Positions 1 through 11,270 are shown, counted from the first letter of the stretch. The stretch: DNA of 64,000 nucleotides from Humulus lupulus (GCF_963169125.1 NC_084802.1:37904607-37968606), one strand, 5' to 3'. A program made the numbers and translations. The notes: generated from the letters alone by a model not told the origin.

Positions 1-39
1 CATCTTTATTAATTATTTTAGTGCCATGTTAAGGTATAG

Positions 40-180
40 TAAGATACTTCCAAATAATCTTTGGTAAATGGTCGCAACATCTGTTTGTGGCACATCAGTC
101 CAATAAAACAAAGTAGGGGATAAGATGTCTCGCACCAATCGAGCAATGGTGTTGTTGAACCATTTTCCATACTTTTATAT
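40..180 (-). pseudogene. Fragment of CACTA second gene (Transposase_24-like)
   Basis: Minus-strand translation gives a peptide containing WFNNTIARLVRD and then FYWTDVPQTDVATIYQRLFG. It lines up with LNNTIDLLSRTTLP and NWKQMPKDKKETLWGQIQ in the second gene of CACTA element E at about 31680-31788. This matches the start of the plant Ptta/En/Spm (Transposase_24) domain. The order after the transposase tail is that of E. The rest of the gene lies outside the window. Short, so moderate confidence. Confidence 0.55.
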
Positions 181-465
181 GGATACATATGGATAATCCC
201 CTTGGATCACAACATCATGATCTCTCTCTCTCAACATTAGCACCATAGTAAGATCCCCTTACTTTTTTTTCTTTCCCTGGTTGTTGCTAGATTCTAGAGC
301 TAACGTGCTACATATTTAAATTGTCATTAAATTTAACGAAATTAATATGTTGGTTTTTAGTCATTTGTCTAATAAATGAATAAATACTTAATACCAAAAA
401 AAAATTAGAAATGATATTCATTGGATTAAAATATAAGTTACAAGATTTGTCTCTATATTACAAGT

Positions 466-1068
466 CATCATCCTTATCATCATCATTAACTGCAACATGA
501 TCCTCATCGCTAACACTATCAACAAGTAAATGTTCTTCTTCATCATCTCCACTGTCAGATAAACCCTCTTCATCAGATTCATCATCATCAACAAAAAAGT
601 TATTAGAGATTGTGCCACCTAACTCATTAAAATATCATACTTCAGTTGGATTGACATCATCACGGTTATATTGAACATTGCCTATTATTGGAAGCTCTAC
701 CCGTAACTGGAATTTGGAAAAATTATTTTCTTGCAATATTGGTATATCATTGGAAATGTAAATCTCATTGGTACCTATGTTTGAAAAATCCCACACATTC
801 CTTGGAATATAAGTGTATACCAGTCTTCAATCATCCCAGTTTTTATCATCTTTTAGATAATATACCAATTGTGCTTGGGATGCAAGTATGAAATGATCAT
901 CCTTGTAACATTCATCCTTTATGTACACGCTTGTGAAAATTGGATCTTCTATTGTTCCGCTTATGCGAAACCATTTACACTTAAGAAGTATAACGATGCA
1001 GCTATCATGTACGAAAATTTGATTATTTCATCCAACACCCCATAGTAAGTTACATCATCCACACTTGG
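466..1068 (-). pseudogene. CACTA transposase C-terminus (DUF4216 and acidic tail), broken
   Basis: On the minus strand the reading begins with VDDVTYYGVLDEIIKF, passes CKWFRISGTIEDPIF and HFILASQAQLVYYLKDD, and ends in a strongly acidic tail (DDDESDEEG ... DDDKDDDL, stop at about 466). The YYGVL, FILASQAQ and acidic-tail pattern is that of the DUF4216 region at the end of CACTA TNP2-type transposases. The same domain in element E reads FYGVIKEIWELDY and FIMASQAKKVFYVSD. Frameshifts and at least two stops (around 630 and 820) break it. Methionine-rich ORFs in other frames here are shadows of the acidic tail. Confidence 0.8.
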
Positions 1069-2206
1069 TGTGAATATAGGAAAATCACTAAAGGCATAAG
1101 GAAACCTTCATGAAGGGCCTCGCTATATGAGGTCGGATGGGAATACAAAGTCTACGATGTAGGCATGATGCGACCTTCATGGAGGGCCTCGCTATGCGAG
1201 GGTGCCAGTCAATCGCATATGCCGCATGGAGGGCCTCGCTATGCGAGGGCCCTGGCGACCCATCATCAACATAAGGCCTCGTGAATGGCCTTGCTATGCA
1301 AGGGCCTTAGCAGCCCTTCCCCGTGTAAAGCCTCATGGAAGGCCTTGCTATGCGAGAGCCCTGGCGACCGTCATCCACATAAGGCCTCGTGAATGGCCTC
1401 GCTATGCGAGGGCCCTGGCGACCTGTCACCCGCGTACGCCTCGCCATATTCGGACCATGCCGAGGTGCCACCTGCCTCCCTCTGCGAGGCATTGCACGTG
1501 CTAAAATCAAAGACTTGCACGAGAACCCCTCTCGTTACCCACACACCTACCTTGGTTCCTCGTGGCGTGTACGTATGAAATCTCACGTATATGCACAAGG
1601 AACACTAGTGGAAACCCCCTCATTATTGAATATCAAGCCGAGATTGGTGAAGGTGACTAAGTGTGTTACTTCTAGTAACTTGCAAGCTTTCTCACACTTA
1701 GCAAAATGGCAGAAATCTTGGAGAAATGATGTGTCTTGGACATATAAGAAGGACCATCAGTTACAAGGTATGTATATGAGTATGGGGTGTACAACCTTGA
1801 GGAGGATAGAGGCATGACCCTGGCATCTGTGTTCGAAAAGTAGTGGTGGTAAGAATCCATACGAAGAGTGGAGGCACTACCTGAGCACCTCCGACCATGA
1901 ACCAAAGTCGACACCACGACGTCCTGAACCACTACCCTGACAATGTACTTGCGTACGTTCTTTTCCCCTGGGACCACCATGTATCAGGGGCCATTAGAGC
2001 CGAGCTATAAATATACTTCCACCCCTCAGACTAAGGGGTTGGAAAATTCTTTGTATGCTCAGACAATTAAGGAATACATGATTTTTGCTCCATTGTGTTT
2101 CTGCATCTTTCTCCTACAAGTTCTTTCTATCTTCTTTCTACATAGTTTTTGCAATGCACTTTGAGTTTTCCAATCCTATATTGTTGACGAGTTCTCACCA
2201 TCAATA
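1069..2206 (+). repeat. 5' LTR of element A
   Basis: Starts TGTGAATATAGG and matches 8828-9966 along its whole length. It holds a tandem block of hairpin-forming units (1105-1420), a TATA box ctataaatat at 2005-2014, and a run of weak ORFs produced by the repeats. The final dinucleotide is TA, where the 3' copy has CA. The TATA box is intact here but changed to ctatcaatat in the 3' copy (9765-9774). Confidence 0.9.
1105..1420. repeat. Hairpin tandem repeats in LTR A (six units)
   Basis: About six units spaced 53-60 bp apart share the core GGCCTCGCTATGCGAGGGCC, whose CCTCGC and GCGAGG arms pair around TAT. A diverged copy of the array lies at 8865-9180 in the 3' LTR. The array accounts for the short GC-rich ORFs on both strands, which are not genes. 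Confidence 0.8.
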
Positions 2207-2232
2207 GTTTGGCACCGTCTGTGGGAAGAACA
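2207..2232 (+). promoter_or_regulatory. Primer binding site of element A
   Basis: Directly after the 5' LTR comes TTTGGCACCGTCTGTGGGAA. This is the TGGCRCCGTCTGTGGGAA-type site common in Tat/Athila gypsy elements, and it begins at the expected spacing from the LTR. The tRNA used cannot be confirmed by eye. Confidence 0.7.
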
Positions 2233-2274
2233 AGTATCAGCTCACTGTTCTTCCAACAATTCCAATAAGAAGAA

Positions 2275-4105
2275 ATGCAAAGGCGTTCTAGACACCTACG
2301 GGAATCACAAGACGTGGATATCCACCTGGACAGAGACCAACCGAGGGCCTCTAGGAGAAACCCTCTACCACCTGAGGATGGAGGTGCGCTGGAGGAACAT
2401 CCAGTCCCTGAAGAGGAAAATGAGGCGTCACCCCCGACTGTCCCACCTAATGCACACCCTCTAGAACCTTCAGCCACCCTCGTGGGTGGCCCAGGTATGC
2501 ACCTTCCCCCTCAACCATCGACCGCTCCATGCTCCAACCACTGAGATCTGGGTCCCTCTACACACATTCGGGGCAAGAGTCCTCGAATACACTCTGTGAG
2601 TTCCAGCTCAAGGACTTGCTTCTATGAGGACGAGATACACGAGTTACACAAAAAGATTCAGAGGTTGGAAACCACACTAGAGAACATGCAGGAGGTGTTG
2701 AACAACCTTCTACAATGGAAGTCAAGCATGCCCCTTCCCAGGCATAGGGGGAAGGAGCATGAGAAAGGAGAAACCATCGTCCTTGTGGATGACGAGAGGA
2801 CCCGACTTTCCACTAGCAACACTCCACGAACAAAGCACCATGAAGGTCCAAGGCTAGAGAAGAACCCCCGAGAGCAAAGGTGGAAGGATGACGCTAGTCA
2901 TAGAAACGAAGCTGAAGTCACCTCTAAGGGGGCGCCCCTGACCTAAGAAAGGAGCTCAATAGGAGAAGGTCGGACGAGAGGACCACACCTCCTATGGCTC
3001 CCCTAGAAGACAAAAGGAAAGGAAAGGCCAACCCATCCGACTTGAGAGATTCCTTGAACAAAAGAAGACAAGACTTAGACACCGATATGAGGAGCCTACA
3101 TAGCAAGATAATCACCGCGTCTGGGGGGCATGCTATCGACGATGAGTTTGATTACGAATCGCCCTTCAGTAGGAAAATCCAAGTCGTGTGGTTCCCAGAC
3201 AACTTCAAAGAGCCCCACATGACCCCTTATGAGGGCAATACAGATCCAAAGTACCATCTTGATGCGTTCAATGACTTAATGAAGTTAAGGGGAATTAATA
3301 GCAAAGCCAAATGCCACTGCTTCGCTGTCTCGTTGACGGGACCTGCATACAAGTGGTTCAAGAGACTTAGGCCAGGGTCCATCTGGTCATGACATCAATT
3401 TTGTGACGAATTTCTCTAACAGCACCATGCAGTGCGCGATTACACCATGCCAGGTACTAGCCTCACTAACATAAAGCAAGGCGAAGGCGAAAGCCTGAAG
3501 AGCTTTATCCATAGGTTCAACATGGAGGCGACTAAGGTAGGAAGCCTGACTAGAGGAAAACTCAAGATGGCAATCACAACTGGAGTGCGCCCGGGCAGTA
3601 AGTTATGGGATAATATGCTCAAAAGAGAGGTCACTGACTTAGACAACTTCTATGAAAGAGCACAAAAGTACATTCGTGTCAAGGTTGGCCATGAGAACCT
3701 AAAGGCAGGAAAAGTGAACCCCAATTCAAGCCCTTGGCCCATGAAGGCTCAAATGATACAAAGAAGAAAAGAGTGTATGAAGGGCCCATGGACGACCACC
3801 AGAGAAAGCACGTACGAAGAGGTGATCCCAGGAAAACGCCATACACCTTTTATACAGACCTGGACAGGTACCAGGGAACATATATTCCTCACAAATGAGA
3901 ATACGGTGCCCTTCAAAAGGCCCCCGCAGATGAAGGGAGACCGATCCAAAAAGGACCCCAGTAAGTATTGTTAGTACCACAAGGATATTGGCCACACCAC
4001 GGCAGAATGTATCCACTTGAAAGTAGAAATCGTGGAACTCATACGCAGGGGGCACTTAGGTTGGTATGTCAGAGAGGAAAACCCAGGACCAGAAGATTAG
4101 CCATC
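2275..4105 (+). pseudogene. Gag of element A (Tat-type), broken
   Basis: The capsid precursor packages element RNA. The N-terminal part (2275-2946) is charged and contains a short coiled coil (EIHELHKKIQRLETTLENMQ). After a frameshift near 2950-2990 the retrotransposon gag domain follows at about 3130-3700, with FPDNFKEPHMTPYEGNTDP, KCHCFAVSLTGPAYKWFKRL and GESLKSFIHRFN. A zinc-knuckle-like stretch (YC-stop-YHKDIGHTTAEC) lies at about 3968-4010. Stops at 2542, 3390, in 3410-3420 and at 3972, plus the frameshift, disable it. The YCxYHKDxGH and EIVELIRRGHL pattern is typical of Tat gag. Confidence 0.85.
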
Positions 4106-4379
4106 CTATCTGTAGGCTCAAGAGCGAGCCCCAGAAGTGCAGGGAGAAGTAAGAACAGTGTTCGGAGGTCCAGGATTCGGAGGAGAGTCGAGGAAGGGAG
4201 AAGATAGATATGTTAGGGAATCAAGATGAAATCCACCCCAGTGCACCATGAGCCTGGAGCAGCGACCCCCAAAGAACCTTAAGGGGGAAAATGATTCGAT
4301 AACCTTCACAAAGGAAGATTGCTGAGGGGTGCATTTTCCCCACAGCGACCCCTAGTGTTGACTGTCCAACTGGCCAATA

Positions 4380-4903
4380 TGAGAGTGCATTGAGTCCTCG
4401 TGGACAATGGTAGTTCCGTAGATATATTATATCGCCCCACATTGGAGAAGATGGGCTTGGGAGTCAGGAACTTAAAACCCTGTCATACCCCCTTATATGG
4501 ATTCACAAGGAATCTGATACAGCCTTTAGGAGCCATCGAGTTACTCACCATGGGGGAGCAACCAAGGCATACCATTTTCATGAAGAACTTTGTTGTAGTA
4601 GATTGCATTGTAGCTTTCAATGCGGTATTAGGGAAAATGTCCCTGAGAGAATTGAAAGCGGTGACCTTGATATATCACATGTTTGTTAAATTCCTAACTC
4701 CTGGGGGGATAGCAAGCATAAAAGGAGAACAAAGGGAAGCAAGAGAGTTTTATAATATCTCTCTCCATACAACTGCCAAGCCACGAGAACCAATGGCAAT
4801 GGTGATACATGGAGGTGCAAACCCACATTCACACTTGGGGGTGGAGGACATGGTTATACCCCAAGCATGGAATGCACAACATCTCAATGAATATTACCAG
4901 TAA
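4380..4903 (+). pseudogene. Protease of element A joined to an integrase tail
   Basis: The aspartic protease starts around the active-site motif VDNGSSVDILY (about 4397-4432) and continues through LYGFTRNLIQPLGAIELL and the FNAVLGKMSLRELKAV flap region. About 120 residues later it ends in AWNAQHLNEYYQ and a stop at 4901. That ending belongs to the extreme C-terminus of Tat integrases: element B ends TWNALHLKKYYQ-stop, and C has WNAIHLK-stop. The gap between them, where RT, RNase H and integrase should be, is missing without a trace. The frame is open from 4400 to the stop. This is either an internal deletion product or a member of a non-autonomous family. Confidence 0.85.
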
Positions 4904-6124
4904 GACTTTCGCATCTAATGCAGAAATATACGTACCTTGTTTGTTTATCTTATGTTAATTTCAGTAGTTAAAAATAAAAAAGGTTGCCCAGATAACCTCA
5001 TAGTAGTTACAATGTTTCCATACGTGCCTTTGTAATCTGCTTGCTATCAATGAAATTTTTTCCTATCTCGCATATTACATTCCTCCTATATGCATGCGCC
5101 TATATAACAAATATGCACACATTGTCAACATCTATGTCAGGAGCAAAATGATAAAAGTGCTTAATGGAATGAATCCCACCAAACACATGGGGGGCAGGAT
5201 AGGAGGCACATATATATTGTAAAAAAAAAAAACCTTGTAAGACATCTCTTGAGTTCATGAGGGTTAGCTACCCTTATAGATATCAAGGGAGCCAAAAGGT
5301 TCTACAGGGATAGCCTCACGACAAAGGCTAGATCCCTCCACAAGGGGTACGGTCTCAATGAAGACATCTGTTGATAAGCCTAGAGCATCTCTTGTATTCA
5401 TAAGGATTAGCTACCCTTATGGATGCTAAGGGAGCCAAAAGGTTCCGTAAGGATAACCTCGTGATAGGCTAATACCTCCATGAGGGGTAAGGCCTTAAGG
5501 GGTACATCCACCAATAAGCCTAGAGTGGCCACAAAGCCGTCTAGCCAAAAAGTGTCCGACAAGAGACACTTGTGAAAAGAAGTAAAAAGATTTCACGAGG
5601 ACAAAGTCCTAAGAAATGCTAATACCTCCACGAGGGGTAAGACCTCTAGGAGAGCATCCACTATAAGCCTAGAGCAGCCACCAAGCTGTCTAGCCAAAAA
5701 GGATCCTAAAGGAGACCCTTGTAAAAATAGTACTATACATAATGACGAGAAGGACGCTTCTCGCACAAAATTACAAGCTCGAGCAAAGAATATGAAAGGA
5801 TGCCAAGAACCCAAAGGGTTAGTATGTCCTTACAAGTATAGTCAAGGTGCACCAAAAAGACTATTATCATTAGCCCTAGGAAGACATAAGGAATTCATCG
5901 AAAAAAAGAGGGACTTATCAAAGTCCCTTACGCATGATAACCAAAAGAGAATGAGAAAGGCAAGGAAGGCCAATGCATCCTCATAGTAGATATAAAAAAT
6001 AAGCAAGGACTTAGAAATCAAGAGTCCCTCATATTATTAAAGACTTATAAGGAGTTCCATATAGAAAAACACACAGAGGGTTACACAACAACAATATATA
6101 TATAGGTAAGCCTTGGAGAGGGGC
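4904..6124. other. Non-coding 3' region of element A with tandem repeats
   Basis: No gene is supported. Bases 5241-5690 hold about three imperfect units of 140-150 bp, with recurring GTTAGCTACCCTTA, AAGGGAGCCAAAAGGTTC, CTCCAYRAGGGGTA and AATAAGCCTAGAG. Retand and Grande, relatives in the Tat group, are known to carry tandem arrays in this same interval. The short ORF at 5792-5986 is lysine/arginine rich and looks spurious. Confidence 0.7.
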
Positions 6125-8030
6125 CTATGGGTTTCCACCCTGACCATTCCACTCAACAATCTTCTCAGTCGCATACTCTCCAAAGGGAAACAGCTTGACA
6201 TCAGGATTGGTCCTCCACACGGCGTGCAGCGTGCGCTCGGCTATACCATTCTCAGCATTTACCAGCTCATCCTCAAGAGAGATAATGTTCTCATTCAGGT
6301 TATGAATAATGGCTTCGAGCCTGGTATTGGAACAAGAGGTTGAAGCAGCCTTGGCTACTGCAACATCTCTCTGGAGAACTGCCTCAGTAAGCTGGCCCTC
6401 CAAGTCGCTGATCCGTGCGGTCAAACCATCTTTCTTTGCCTCAGCCATAGAGAGGTTCTTCATGGCCCCCTCAAGCTCGAGCTATAACCACTGTGTGGAT
6501 GAGGAGCTCAAGGCGACAAAATGGTGACCCAAGATGGAAGCTTAAGTAAAAACAAAGAAACAAAACAAAACATCAATGATCAAACGATACCAAAACCAAA
6601 AAACATACATTAAGTGTTTTGACAAGCACCTGCATAGAGGCTCGCATATAAGCCTCACCTAACTCAGCATCTAGAATACCATACATAGACCCCCACTCGC
6701 CTTTGAAAATATTACCCATATAATGGATCATGGGCTCTCCGTACTGGCTTGCCAAAGGATGACCCCAGGAAGCGAAAGTATGAGCTCGGTGAGGGGAGAG
6801 ATGTATACTTGTCGATGCATACTTAGATAAGGAAAGGGATTGGGAAGGTCCTGATCCATCCATAAAGGCATGGGGAGCAGAGGGGCATGGAGTCACCTCT
6901 TTAGGAAACGAGGCACCCGAAGACGCCTGCCCCAAATGCGCCCCCAAGGGTGAAAGGGCATCTTCAAAAGAAGGCAAGACGAAATTGTTCTTTGGGATAA
7001 GAGGAGCAGGAGCGTGGGTGTTGAAAGCGAACTCGCCACCCACCACTGGCGGCAGGATCCAAGAAGTGACACCATCTGTATGTCCATCATCGGCAACGTC
7101 CCCAGCCCCGTCAGCCAAGGATCGTAGACATGAATAGTTCTCAGACTCCACCTCAACCTCATCTTACGTATCCATTTGGTCACCCTCAGAGTAGTGATAA
7201 TCTTCATCATTGTCTATTACCTTCAGGATGGTAAACTTGGATGAGATGGAGCATAGAGAAATTTCTTGATTTGGAGACAACAACTTGCATGAATAGAGAT
7301 TGCTCTCAGTGAAAATGCTGTATGCCTGTTTACGCGAAGCCGACATAGCCAGGATCTCCGCCACGCAATCATGGGCTGCCAGACACTAGGTGGGGCCGAC
7401 AACCCTTTCAAGACCCATGGTCAAGAAAAAGAAATAAGTATAGTTAGACAAACTTGAGAAGAGGGGTAGAAAAAAAATTATATGTATATACGCAAGTAGA
7501 AAAAGCTTACTTGATGTGTTAAAACACGTATGTTTACTGGATACACTGTTGGAGAAGAAAAAATCGCTCTTCCATGAATCCCTATTGGAAATAGAACACT
7601 CCACGAGGGGATACCCTGTGAGAGCCGTAACTTTCTGAAGCTGATGGTAGCTAAGGGTTGTTGGGTTCGCCCTAAGAGTGTATAGATGATGGACCTCACT
7701 CATGGAGGGCCCCCGAGAGTGCACTTGATTGTATAACACATACAAAAAACTAAGCACAACTCATGCCCCCATGCCTTCTGCCTGAGGTAGGATAACCTCT
7801 ACAGGTAGAGCATTCAAACACCCCCATTTGCAGAGGGTTTGGAAACATCAGCCTTAGAGTCAAAGGATGACAACTCGATAAACTCAACGCTAGGTAGAAC
7901 TTTAAAAGATCGCTCAAACGCCATAAGCAAGCTAAGACTTGGTGACGTGTGTGCGTGAAGACAACCCTAAATCTACAACATGAGTGTAAATGGTGTACGA
8001 TAAAGACCCATGTATACGCGCCTAACATGC
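6125..8030 (-). pseudogene. Antisense gene (aORF) of element A
   Basis: A multi-exon gene lies opposite to gag, between pol and the 3' LTR, the position of the extra antisense ORFs described in Tat elements. The last exon (about 6497-6125, minus) encodes a coiled coil (ISDLEGQLTEAVLQRDVAVA ... NLNENIISLEDELVNAENGI) ending in KIVEWNGQGGNP. The preceding exon (about 7364-6640) is open apart from one TAA at 7164 and encodes an acidic, Ser/Pro-rich segment. Further upstream, 7700-7560 contains NRDSWKSDFFF, which resembles the end of the PF04195 putative gypsy-type transposon domain. Acceptor and donor sites are plausible (AG before 6497, GT at about 6630). Function unknown. Frameshifts around 7800 disrupt the 5' part. 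Confidence 0.65.
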
Positions 8031-8465
8031 CTTGGAAATAAAGAACCCTTAAAGAATAGGTACATACTAACCTATGGCCCTACCCTCGTGTAAAATATTA
8101 AAGAGACATGCATATCACTGGGAGAGGAAGGTATACCTGGGTGCGTGTATGCAGGCCCTTGGATGTGCGAGGGTGAACCTTTGGATGTGCGAAAATGAAT
8201 CCTCGAGTGTGCATGGGGTGGATCTTGGGGGGTATGGAGATGACCTCCTAAGTGAAAACACCTTATGCTCCTTGCAATGCAAACATGGGACAAGGAAGAA
8301 TAAGTTCAAAAAAAAAAAAAAAGAGGATATGAATTTAAAGGGGGGAGAAATTACCTCAAGATTGCTTCTATGGAGGATAGAACTTTGGAGCCTTTGGAAA
8401 TAGCCTCAATATGATACCACTAGGCTAAGTAAGTTTGGTGTGAAAAATGAATCGAAGCCTTGGGG

Positions 8466-8475
8466 TATTTATAGG
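8466..8475 (-). promoter_or_regulatory. TATA box, likely promoter of the antisense gene in A
   Basis: Minus-strand sequence GTCCTATAAATACCCC lies about 430 bp upstream of the first recognisable coding material of the antisense gene and inside the element, outside the LTRs. Element B has an equivalent TATA at 11261. A separate promoter facing the retroelement transcript is therefore likely. Confidence 0.5.
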
Positions 8476-8827
8476 ACGATTCAAGACTTCCAAGCCTTAG
8501 GATCAAGTCTAGGGTGAATGCTTGAGATTAAGAGTCTTGACAACCTTGGGATTTGCACTTTGAAATGGTTGGCCTTAATTGAATTAAGGACACACTTGGA
8601 TCACCACCAAAGCTAGTTGGCCTTTTTGTTTCTTTATGAACTACAAAGAAACACACCACCAAGGTGCATTTCATGTTTCCTCATTCACCACAAGGTATCA
8701 TTGAAAAGGTGAGCCTTCCACACCCCTTCAAGGAAGACGAAGTACGAGCGCCATACATATCACACGAAGAACATATGAAAGAGTCTACAAAAACACTTAA
8801 AATTGTGCTCATAGACTCGAGGGCAAG

Positions 8828-9966
8828 TGTGAATATAGGAAAATCACTAAAGGCATAAGGCAACCTTCATGAAGGGCCTCGTTATGCGATGCTGGATGTG
8901 CATACAAAGTCTGCGATGCAAGGCATGATGCGACCCTCATGGAGGGCCTCACTATGTGAGGATGCCAGTCACTCGCATACGCCGCATGGAGGGCCTCGCT
9001 ATGTGAGGGCCCTAGCGACCCATCATCAACATAAGGCCTCGTGAATTGCCTCACTATACGAGGGCCTTAGCAGTCTGTCCCCGTGTAAAGCCTCATGGAG
9101 GGCCTCGCTATGCGAGGGCCCTAGCGACTGTCATCAACATAAGGCCTTATGAATGGCCTCGCTATTCGAGGGCCCTGGCGACCCGTCACCCGCGTACGCC
9201 TTGCCATATCAGGACCATGCTGAGGTGCTACCCGCCTCCCTATGCAAGGCACCACGCGTGCTAAACTCGAAGCCTTGCACGAGAACCCCTCTCGTTACCC
9301 ACACACCTACCTTGGTTCCTCGTGGCGTGTACGTATGAAATCTCACGTATATGCACTAGGAACACTAGTGGAAACCCCCTCATTATTGAATATCAAGCCG
9401 ATATTGGTGAAGGTGACTAAGCGTGTTACTTCTAGTAACTTGCAAGCTTTCTCACACTTAGAAAAATGGGAGAAATCTTGGAGAAATGATGTGCCTTGGA
9501 GATATAAGAAGAACCATCAGTTACAAGGTATGTATATGAGTATGGAGTGTACAACCCTGAGGAGGACGGAGGCATGACCCTGACATCTGTGTTCAACAAG
9601 TAGTGGTGGTATGAACCCGTACGAAGAGTGGAGGCACAACTTGAGCACCTTCGACCATGTACCAGAGTCGACACCACGACGTCCTGCACCACTACCCTGA
9701 CAATGTACTTGCGTACGTTCTTTTCCCATGGGACCACCATGTATTAGAAGCCGTTAGAGCCCAACTATCAATATACTTCCACCCCTCAAACTAAGGGGTT
9801 GGAAAATTCTTTGTATGCTCAGACAATTAAGGAATACACAATTTTTGCTCCATTGTGTTTCTGCATCTTTATCCTTGAAGTTATTTCTATCTTCTTTCTA
9901 CATAGTTTTTGCAATACACTTTGAGTTTTCCAACCCTATATTGTTGACGAGTTCTCACCATCAACA
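8828..9966 (+). repeat. 3' LTR of element A
   Basis: Matches the 5' LTR, starting TGTGAATATAGG and ending ATCAACA. It is followed by cttgg, the target duplication. A purine-rich stretch (GACTCGAGGGCAAG) precedes it at 8814-8827 and may be the polypurine tract. Repeat units in the hairpin array and the TATA box differ from the 5' copy, so the insertion is not recent. Confidence 0.9.
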
Positions 9967-10238
9967 CTTGGGACAATAATACCACTGTTCTATGTTTCAA
10001 GCTTTAGATCCCGACTTTGAACAATATATTTCACCCTATGCACAATTATATCCGGATAGGAAAAGATGGTAGAACTTGCTTTGTTTGCAAGAGCGTATAA
10101 TTCATCGGAGACCTCTTAAAGTGTTGATTGTCGTAGTTGATTGATCAAAAAATATAAAAAAATACAATTAAATTGATAAATATTTATTAATCAATATAGT
10201 TATAAGAAATTGCTGAAATACTAACCTGAGTTTTGAAC
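9967..10238 (-). pseudogene. CACTA remnant F, second part (upstream transposase exon)
   Basis: The minus strand from 10160 to 9967 reads DELYALANKASSTIF, YIVQSRDLKLET, a stop, then NSGIIVPS. It continues directly into VDDVTYYGVL on the other side of element A. The corresponding part of E reads IQFNTMERDNIRKTQNSGVI. A splice donor (CAG/GTTAGT) at 10225 marks the end of a preceding exon reaching 10238. Element B begins at 10239. Two frame disruptions are visible. Confidence 0.75.
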
Positions 10239-10993
10239 TGTTGATGTGGTTTTTCGCCAACATTAGATTTACAAATCTAATAAGGATATTAATGCTTATT
10301 TGTAAACCATAATAATCTTATAAGAACCCTTTCGTACACACACAATTTTACGTGGTTTAGTGGTTAAAATCCACCTAGTTCACGAGACAATATTATTGCT
10401 TTTCTCTCACAATTTCTGCAAAGTTTTAGTAATACAAAAAGGCCATCCCCTTCCCTGTCCATTATCCCTGATATTTATAGTGGAATTTCCTAGACAGGGT
10501 TAGGTAATCGTGTGAATAAATATGGTATATATTTAATACATATTATTCCCATTTATATTGGGATACGATTGCATAATATAATTGAATATACTCTTGCTAT
10601 CTCAGATAATAAATGATAAATACGCAATACAACATTGGCATTAATGAGCGTATAAAGAGCCTCCAAGTCTCTCGGGATCCTTCAATATGCGTTCTGACCA
10701 GGTTTCTATGAGATGAATATCTTCATCGAGCTGGTGATCAAAGATTACCTGAACCTTAGCTCAGATTAACTTTAGAGAACCCAAAGGGATCTGGCCACTA
10801 TATGTCTCAATCTGGATCGTTATCTTGAAAGGCGGCCTGGTAATAACCTGAATGTCGAATTACCAAGTCCCAACTCGTGCTGCTCACATCATTGTTAACT
10901 AGAGGTTCTACTTGGGTACTTTTCCATATATTCATCTGCCAGCTGTACCCCTAGCTGAGTGACTAGACTCGTGCTAATTTTTAGGGTACAACA
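10239..10993 (-). repeat. 3' LTR of element B
   Basis: On the minus strand this 755 bp segment starts TGTTGTACCCTAAAAATTAG and ends CACATCAACA. It carries a TATA box (ctataaatat, plus positions 10471-10480) followed by A/T-rich sequence fitting a transcript start and polyadenylation region. It lies directly downstream of a polypurine tract. Only one copy is present. Confidence 0.85.
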
Positions 10994-11007
10994 TTTGCCC
11001 CCCAAGC
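10994..11007 (-). promoter_or_regulatory. Polypurine tract of element B
   Basis: GCTTGGGGGGCAAA on the minus strand directly precedes the TGTTGTACCC LTR start. It is the expected primer site for plus-strand DNA synthesis. Confidence 0.75.
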
Positions 11008-11260
11008 TCCTGCTCTTGCTTGATGTCATCACTTTCTGACATGCACAGTAGAGGCTTTTAGGTTTCTGCCATGTAAAATCGTGCCTGCCTACTACTCGAG
11101 TGTTGGACACGTGGTCGTCTGTAATTGGTGTCAGTTCGGGTTTCGGGGACTATGTCGATTGTCCTGTCAACTTTTTGCCACCATATGACTCATTTAATCT
11201 TGGCCTTCAGATCTTGAGTTGTCCCAATTGTATGGCCTGAGTTAATTCTCAAAGTTTACG

Positions 11261-11270
11261 TATAAATAGG
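11261..11270 (+). promoter_or_regulatory. TATA box of the antisense gene in B
   Basis: CGTATAAATAGGGAG on the plus strand, followed about 140 bp later by an ATG at 11407 with a splice donor (GTAGGTATTT) shortly after it. The position matches the TATA in element A, just inside the 3' LTR and facing pol. Confidence 0.6.

Larger units (their letters stand above)
1..1068 (-). mobile_element. CACTA (En/Spm) remnant F, first part
   Basis: Read on the minus strand this segment holds the end of a TNP2-type transposase gene and, further left, a piece of the second CACTA gene. It stops abruptly at 1068, where gypsy element A begins, and resumes at 9967 in the same reading frame. No terminal inverted repeat is visible because the left end lies outside the window. 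It is the oldest layer here, since both A and B sit against or inside it. Bases 181-465 between the two gene pieces show nothing recognisable. Confidence 0.85.
1069..9966 (+). mobile_element. Tat-lineage Ty3/gypsy element A, non-autonomous
   Basis: An LTR retrotransposon of about 8.9 kb. It has direct LTRs of 1138 and 1139 bp, a TG start and CA end (the 5' LTR end is mutated to TA), and the target duplication cttgg at 1064-1068 and 9967-9971. The order is LTR, primer site, gag, protease, tandem repeats, antisense gene, LTR. No reverse transcriptase, RNase H or integrase core can be found. The protease frame runs directly into the last residues of an integrase. Gag and protease motifs and the antisense gene place it with Tat-type gypsy elements. 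It would need enzymes from a relative to move. Confidence 0.9.

Noticed and set aside
1202..1817. Overlapping ORFs on both strands rich in Arg, Pro and Ala
   Set aside because: They follow the tandem hairpin repeats of LTR A, recur in the 3' LTR with different frames, and have no family resemblance.
8072..8403. ORFs on both strands near the antisense promoter of A
   Set aside because: They overlap the degraded first exons and leader of the antisense gene in frames without domain support.
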